The translations under genes and the position numbers were made by a program. From assembly GCA_049999725.1 (NCBI GenBank), contig JBNGIS010018456.1:1-20145 (forward strand): 20,145 nt of DNA, in the 5' to 3' direction. How positions within the stretch are numbered: the stretch's first letter is position 1; each line of letters starts with the position of its first letter. Source of the DNA: Haplomitrium mnioides (Eukaryota > Marchantiophyta > Haplomitriopsida > Calobryales). This document shows positions 16,960 through 20,145 of the stretch, one piece after another. The notes beneath the pieces were generated by a model that worked only from the letters and a program-made list of their open reading frames with translations, had not been told where the DNA came from and made no database searches.

Positions 16960-19096
16960 TGAATCGTTGTCCCCGATGGCACCACTCAAACAATGAGTGA
17001 TTTCAATTTAAGTTGGACCTTGCAATAAGATTAGGAAATCTGAAACAAACCAAATACTTTTGGAGGAGTCTTCAGACGACGATTTGGGAAATGATTCTAG
17101 CAAAGAGTCTCAATCAATCAATATTTTGTTGGAGTTATCGCAAAGGGCACCTATTATGTTACAAAAAACATTTCTTAATGTTCAAGATATTGATCAATAT
17201 ACAGTTTCAGTATGGTGCAGCTCTCCGAAACCTCAAGGAGGATCTCACCCTTCGAAAAAGTTTTGCAAAGGAACAAATAGTGTTTATGATGATGATCAAG
17301 ATCTTCATGACAATGAACTATCTCATGGGGTTGGATTCGTCTATAGACTGAATCGACTATCATAATATAAAAACTTTTTGTCTGGGTCAAAACCCAAACG
17401 GGTAAACACCTTACATGAAAATTCTTTGCGGAAAGTCCACCGTGGCAAGAGCTTTGTGAAGAAAAAGCTTGATCCAATGTCAATTTCTAAATTGAAGAGA
17501 ATTTCATGTTGTCAAAATAATTGATTGTCGTTGTGCAAGACAAATTTTTTGAAAATTGTAAGAGAAATATATTTTCAACAAAGCATGAAGAATCGACATA
17601 TCACACTGCAATGGGGAATACCAAGAAAAAACTCTTATGTTGACGATCAATTTACTCTACCTAGCGGTACTGTTGTCTATAGATGAGCCTTCAAATAAAT
17701 ATTATCAGTATGGAGTGATAGAATCCAAAGGATTCAAAATCTCAAAAAAGCATATCTTAGAGGCGTGTCTGAAAAAAGAGAGTTATCTGCTAAAGGAGTT
17801 TTTGTGCATGAGTGGATGGACAATTTTTTTCAGCGACACTGCAAGAGATTGCCCACTCACAAAGTTCATAACTTCCTTGATAATTTTACAAAATGGGAAG
17901 TTTATGACTACTACACAACTTATTTGAAAGAGAAAATCTCGATTGCATTCTTAGTATCTCGGGTTTTACAAAACATTGGAGAACTCATTTTCCAAATGCA
18001 ATAGATTTGTTGTTTGTAAAACATGCAAAGAAATAAAATCATTGCACAAAAACATTTGTCTTGGAGTCCGACAAATGTATCAAATTTCTTCTCTTTTTAA
18101 ACCTTTGGTTAATCAATACTCTTTTTTTGAGACTCAAAGATTAATTCTAGAGATGTTTTGTTTTCTCAACTTAGTGCAAAAAGATTATTTTTTGTTAAGT
18201 TGTTCAGTAAACAAGATTTGAGTGGAAAATTTCTTTGCAACTTGAGTTGTAAGAAGAGAGTCTATGCTCGTATTGGGTCGTTTGTTTTTAGTTTGAATCC
18301 AAACCTTTTCTATAGTCAAATAAAGCAAAGAAATGAATCTTGTTGTTGGTGGTGACTTTAGCTTTGTAAGAAGTTTTGCTTTTGTTCCTTTGAATCAAGA
18401 GTCGTTTTACCTTTCCACCTTTACAATTGACAAACACTTGTAATGATTCTCAAAATGTTTGTCTAAGTTCTCAGCTTGATGCTCAACAAACAAAAGAATA
18501 TACTCCAGTACAATAAGTACTTTCTACATATTGAGCAATCTATGATGGAGCACCTAGGCCACGAGAAGGGACTCTTTTGCACAACACTCGATACTGGCAC
18601 AAATTTGGCAATCTACATGAGGCGAAAGCAGAATGTTTATTTGCGTTGTTGCATCTCTAGATCCAAAAGGCATACCATTTGGGGTTGCCAAAGTCCTCAA
18701 AGTTTTTTCATTTGATGAGGAAAAACCCCAAAACCCCAAACGAGTATGTGTTTAATGGTTTGCTTGTGAGGCTCAGGATACATTTTTTGGACAATACTTT
18801 CTAGAAAAATAGTAGCAACAAAAGGGACATGCAAATACAAGTTACATATTGAAGTACTTGATGTAACACAAATCACAATTTTGTCATTTGATTTCCTTCT
18901 TACATAAAAAAACCAATTGAGGAAAATCACTCTAGCTATCATTAAATCAAATCTATTTGAGTACAAAAGACAAAAAGCAGTCAGTCCTAATATGTTTGAA
19001 AGAGATTCAATCACTATCATTAATATTGAGACAGATCAAGTAAATCTTGATGAATCTTGTGAAGTTGAATCTGAAGAAGTTGAGATGAGTGACTAA
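16960..19096 (+). pseudogene. decayed transposase-like gene, probable cysteine-containing DDE family
   Basis: Fragments on the plus strand read L-L-E-E-S-S-D-D-D-L-G-N-D-S-S-K-E-S (acidic start), a Cys cluster R-I-S-C-C-Q-N followed by L-C-K-T-N-F-L-K-I-V-R-E-I-Y, then W-M-D-N-F-F-Q-R-H-C-K-R-L-P, Y-D-Y-Y-T-T-Y-L-K-E-K, and N-R-F-V-V-C-K-T-C-K-E-I-K-S-L-H-K. This order resembles an unnamed transposase-like family, seen in mosses, lycophytes and animals, where a CxxC module precedes the catalytic D-G-x-D core. I could not find the catalytic part. An acidic tail (E-S-C-E-V-E-S-E-E-V-E-M-S-D) ends at a TAA-type stop near 19096. Many stops and frame changes. The family call is from memory. Confidence 0.42.
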
Positions 19097-19440
19097 AGTA
19101 ATTTTAGCATTTAATTGTATATTGTGTACTTTCAACTACATTGTAATTTAAAAGTATTATTTTTAAAGCACGTAAGAGTGTTTTGAGGGAATTTGTTGAA
19201 TTTATCTGCCATCTTGAGCTTTTAAATGTAAATCATTCCAAGTTGAATGTTATTCTCTGTAAATGAAATGTGAATCTTTAGTTAATATTTTTATTTGGTT
19301 TGTAAAATATTTTCTTATCAAAAATGTAAGTATACTGTTTCCTTTTCTAGTGCTTGCTAGAAGAGTTTAAAGTTATTGTATTGCTGAAGCATCTTCCCAA
19401 ATTGACTACTTATCTTTTGTTTGTAAAGACTTTAATGTAA
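19097..19440. other. AT-rich spacer, no gene seen
   Basis: No conserved protein or repeat. It contains several short T and A runs, consistent with 3' flanking DNA of the transposase-like gene. Confidence 0.55.
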
Positions 19441-19442
19441 AA

Positions 19443-20145
19443 TGTCGCTCCCCTGTTTCGGTCCTTAACCTTTTCAGGCCCTGTTTTAGGCAGGGGAGGA
19501 CACGTTTCACGGGCTTTGGGGTTCTTTTCTGAGATGGCCCCTCGCCAGTTACGACTTTCAGGCCCTAAGGACTCTCCTTCTCCTTTCAGGCCTGTTGTGC
19601 TTCTCTCTCACTCTTCTTCCTTACTCACTCAAGTCAGCCATTTATACATAGACACACAGGTCCACATCCATAACACCCAGCTCTTGTGTGATTCTTCCTC
19701 TTTATTCTTATGACCCAATGACTTAGGCCCTGCCACCTTATTTGTGCTTGGGCAGAATGGTGCTGGTGACCTGCACAGCTGAACACACCACAGCTCTGGA
19801 CTCCCCCTTTCAGGATGGTCACAGGTCTGATACAACTAATCCTAACTATCCTAAGCTGCACTAATTCCTAACTAACTCCTAACTTAGGCAAATAGGATCA
19901 GGAACAGAGAGCATTCACCTCTAGGATACCAGACTTGTGTCAAGGGATTGGACTCCCCCTTCAAGCGTGTTCCCAGGGTCTGCTCAGCTGATCTGATGTC
20001 CACTAATCTAAGAACTCAAAGGGACACACATGCAGAAATGCAATCTAGCTACACATATAGAAACAAACACATTTACACAATGTACAGGAGAAAATAGAGT
20101 CCTTGAAGGCCCTCTAGAATTCTAACTATTTATACTTCCCTTATG
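19443..20145 (+). mobile_element. candidate LTR U3 region running off the right window edge
   Basis: Composition changes sharply at about 19443 to GC-richer sequence beginning TGTCGCTCCCCTG. TTTCAGGCC occurs at 19472, 19557 and 19584. GGACTCCCCCTT occurs at about 19799 and 19950 with partly shared downstream sequence. CTCCCCTG and CAGGGGAG form an 8-bp inverted repeat near the start. A TATA-like TATTTATA lies at about 20128. This fits the U3 of a plus-strand LTR, but no second copy or primer-binding site is in the window. Confidence 0.35.

Noticed and set aside
19516-19861. Short open frames on both strands near the right edge
   Set aside because: No recognisable domain, low length, and they overlap repeat units of a probable LTR.

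Overview
The window looks like nuclear DNA of a land plant. It carries a Ty1/copia retrotransposon of the Ale/Retrofit type, a Ty3/gypsy chromovirus with a C-terminal chromodomain, GT-AG introns, AT-rich spacers and an AATAAA poly(A) signal. The mix of mobile elements, and a transposase-like relic of a kind I associate with mosses, lycophytes and ferns, hints at a non-seed plant. That last step is inference. I see no tRNA, rRNA, CRISPR array or bacterial-style operon. Two runs of exactly 100 N (757-856 and 11723-11822) are scaffold gaps, so distances across them are not reliable.

Layout. (1) 1-5667, minus strand: an Ale-type copia element cut by the left window edge. From right to left it has a 141-bp 5' LTR, an unusually long repeat-bearing leader, gag, protease, integrase and the start of reverse transcriptase. 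It is disabled by an amber codon, a frameshift and loss of an integrase catalytic residue. (2) 6119-6301: three AT-rich repeats followed by a copia-like primer-binding motif on the plus strand. (3) About 6650-11722, minus strand: a heavily decayed chromovirus with a 3' LTR that has five 39-bp subrepeats just upstream of its TATA box. (4) 12433-16164, minus strand: a multi-exon broken gene, the most interesting locus here. Its order is an unrecognised N-terminal exon, a basic/Ser-rich linker, a ParB-like segment (Y-E-I-V-G-G-N-H-S), an amino-methyltransferase motif IV (D-I-P-Y-G), a W-D-K-S-N segment, then motif I (L-D-L-C-S-x-S-G-T). That is the motif order of beta-class DNA N4-cytosine/N6-adenine methyltransferases. 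(5) Introns 1 and 2 of this gene contain arrays of a 24-bp near-palindrome, 27 units in one and 7 in the other. In intron 1 the 24-bp register holds for over 600 bp without an indel despite many substitutions, and some units show paired changes that keep the palindrome. (6) 16960-19096, plus strand: a decayed gene resembling a cysteine-containing eukaryotic DDE-transposase family, divergent from the methyltransferase gene. (7) About 19443-20145: a compositionally distinct LTR-like stretch with short repeats and a TATA-like box near the window end.

Working view: a captured bacterial/phage-type ParB-methyltransferase gene acquired plant introns, may have been mobilised with a transposase, and then decayed, largely by changes of the cytosine-deamination type, in a retrotransposon-rich region. 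Gene and motif calls are read directly from translation. Transfer and mobilisation are inference.
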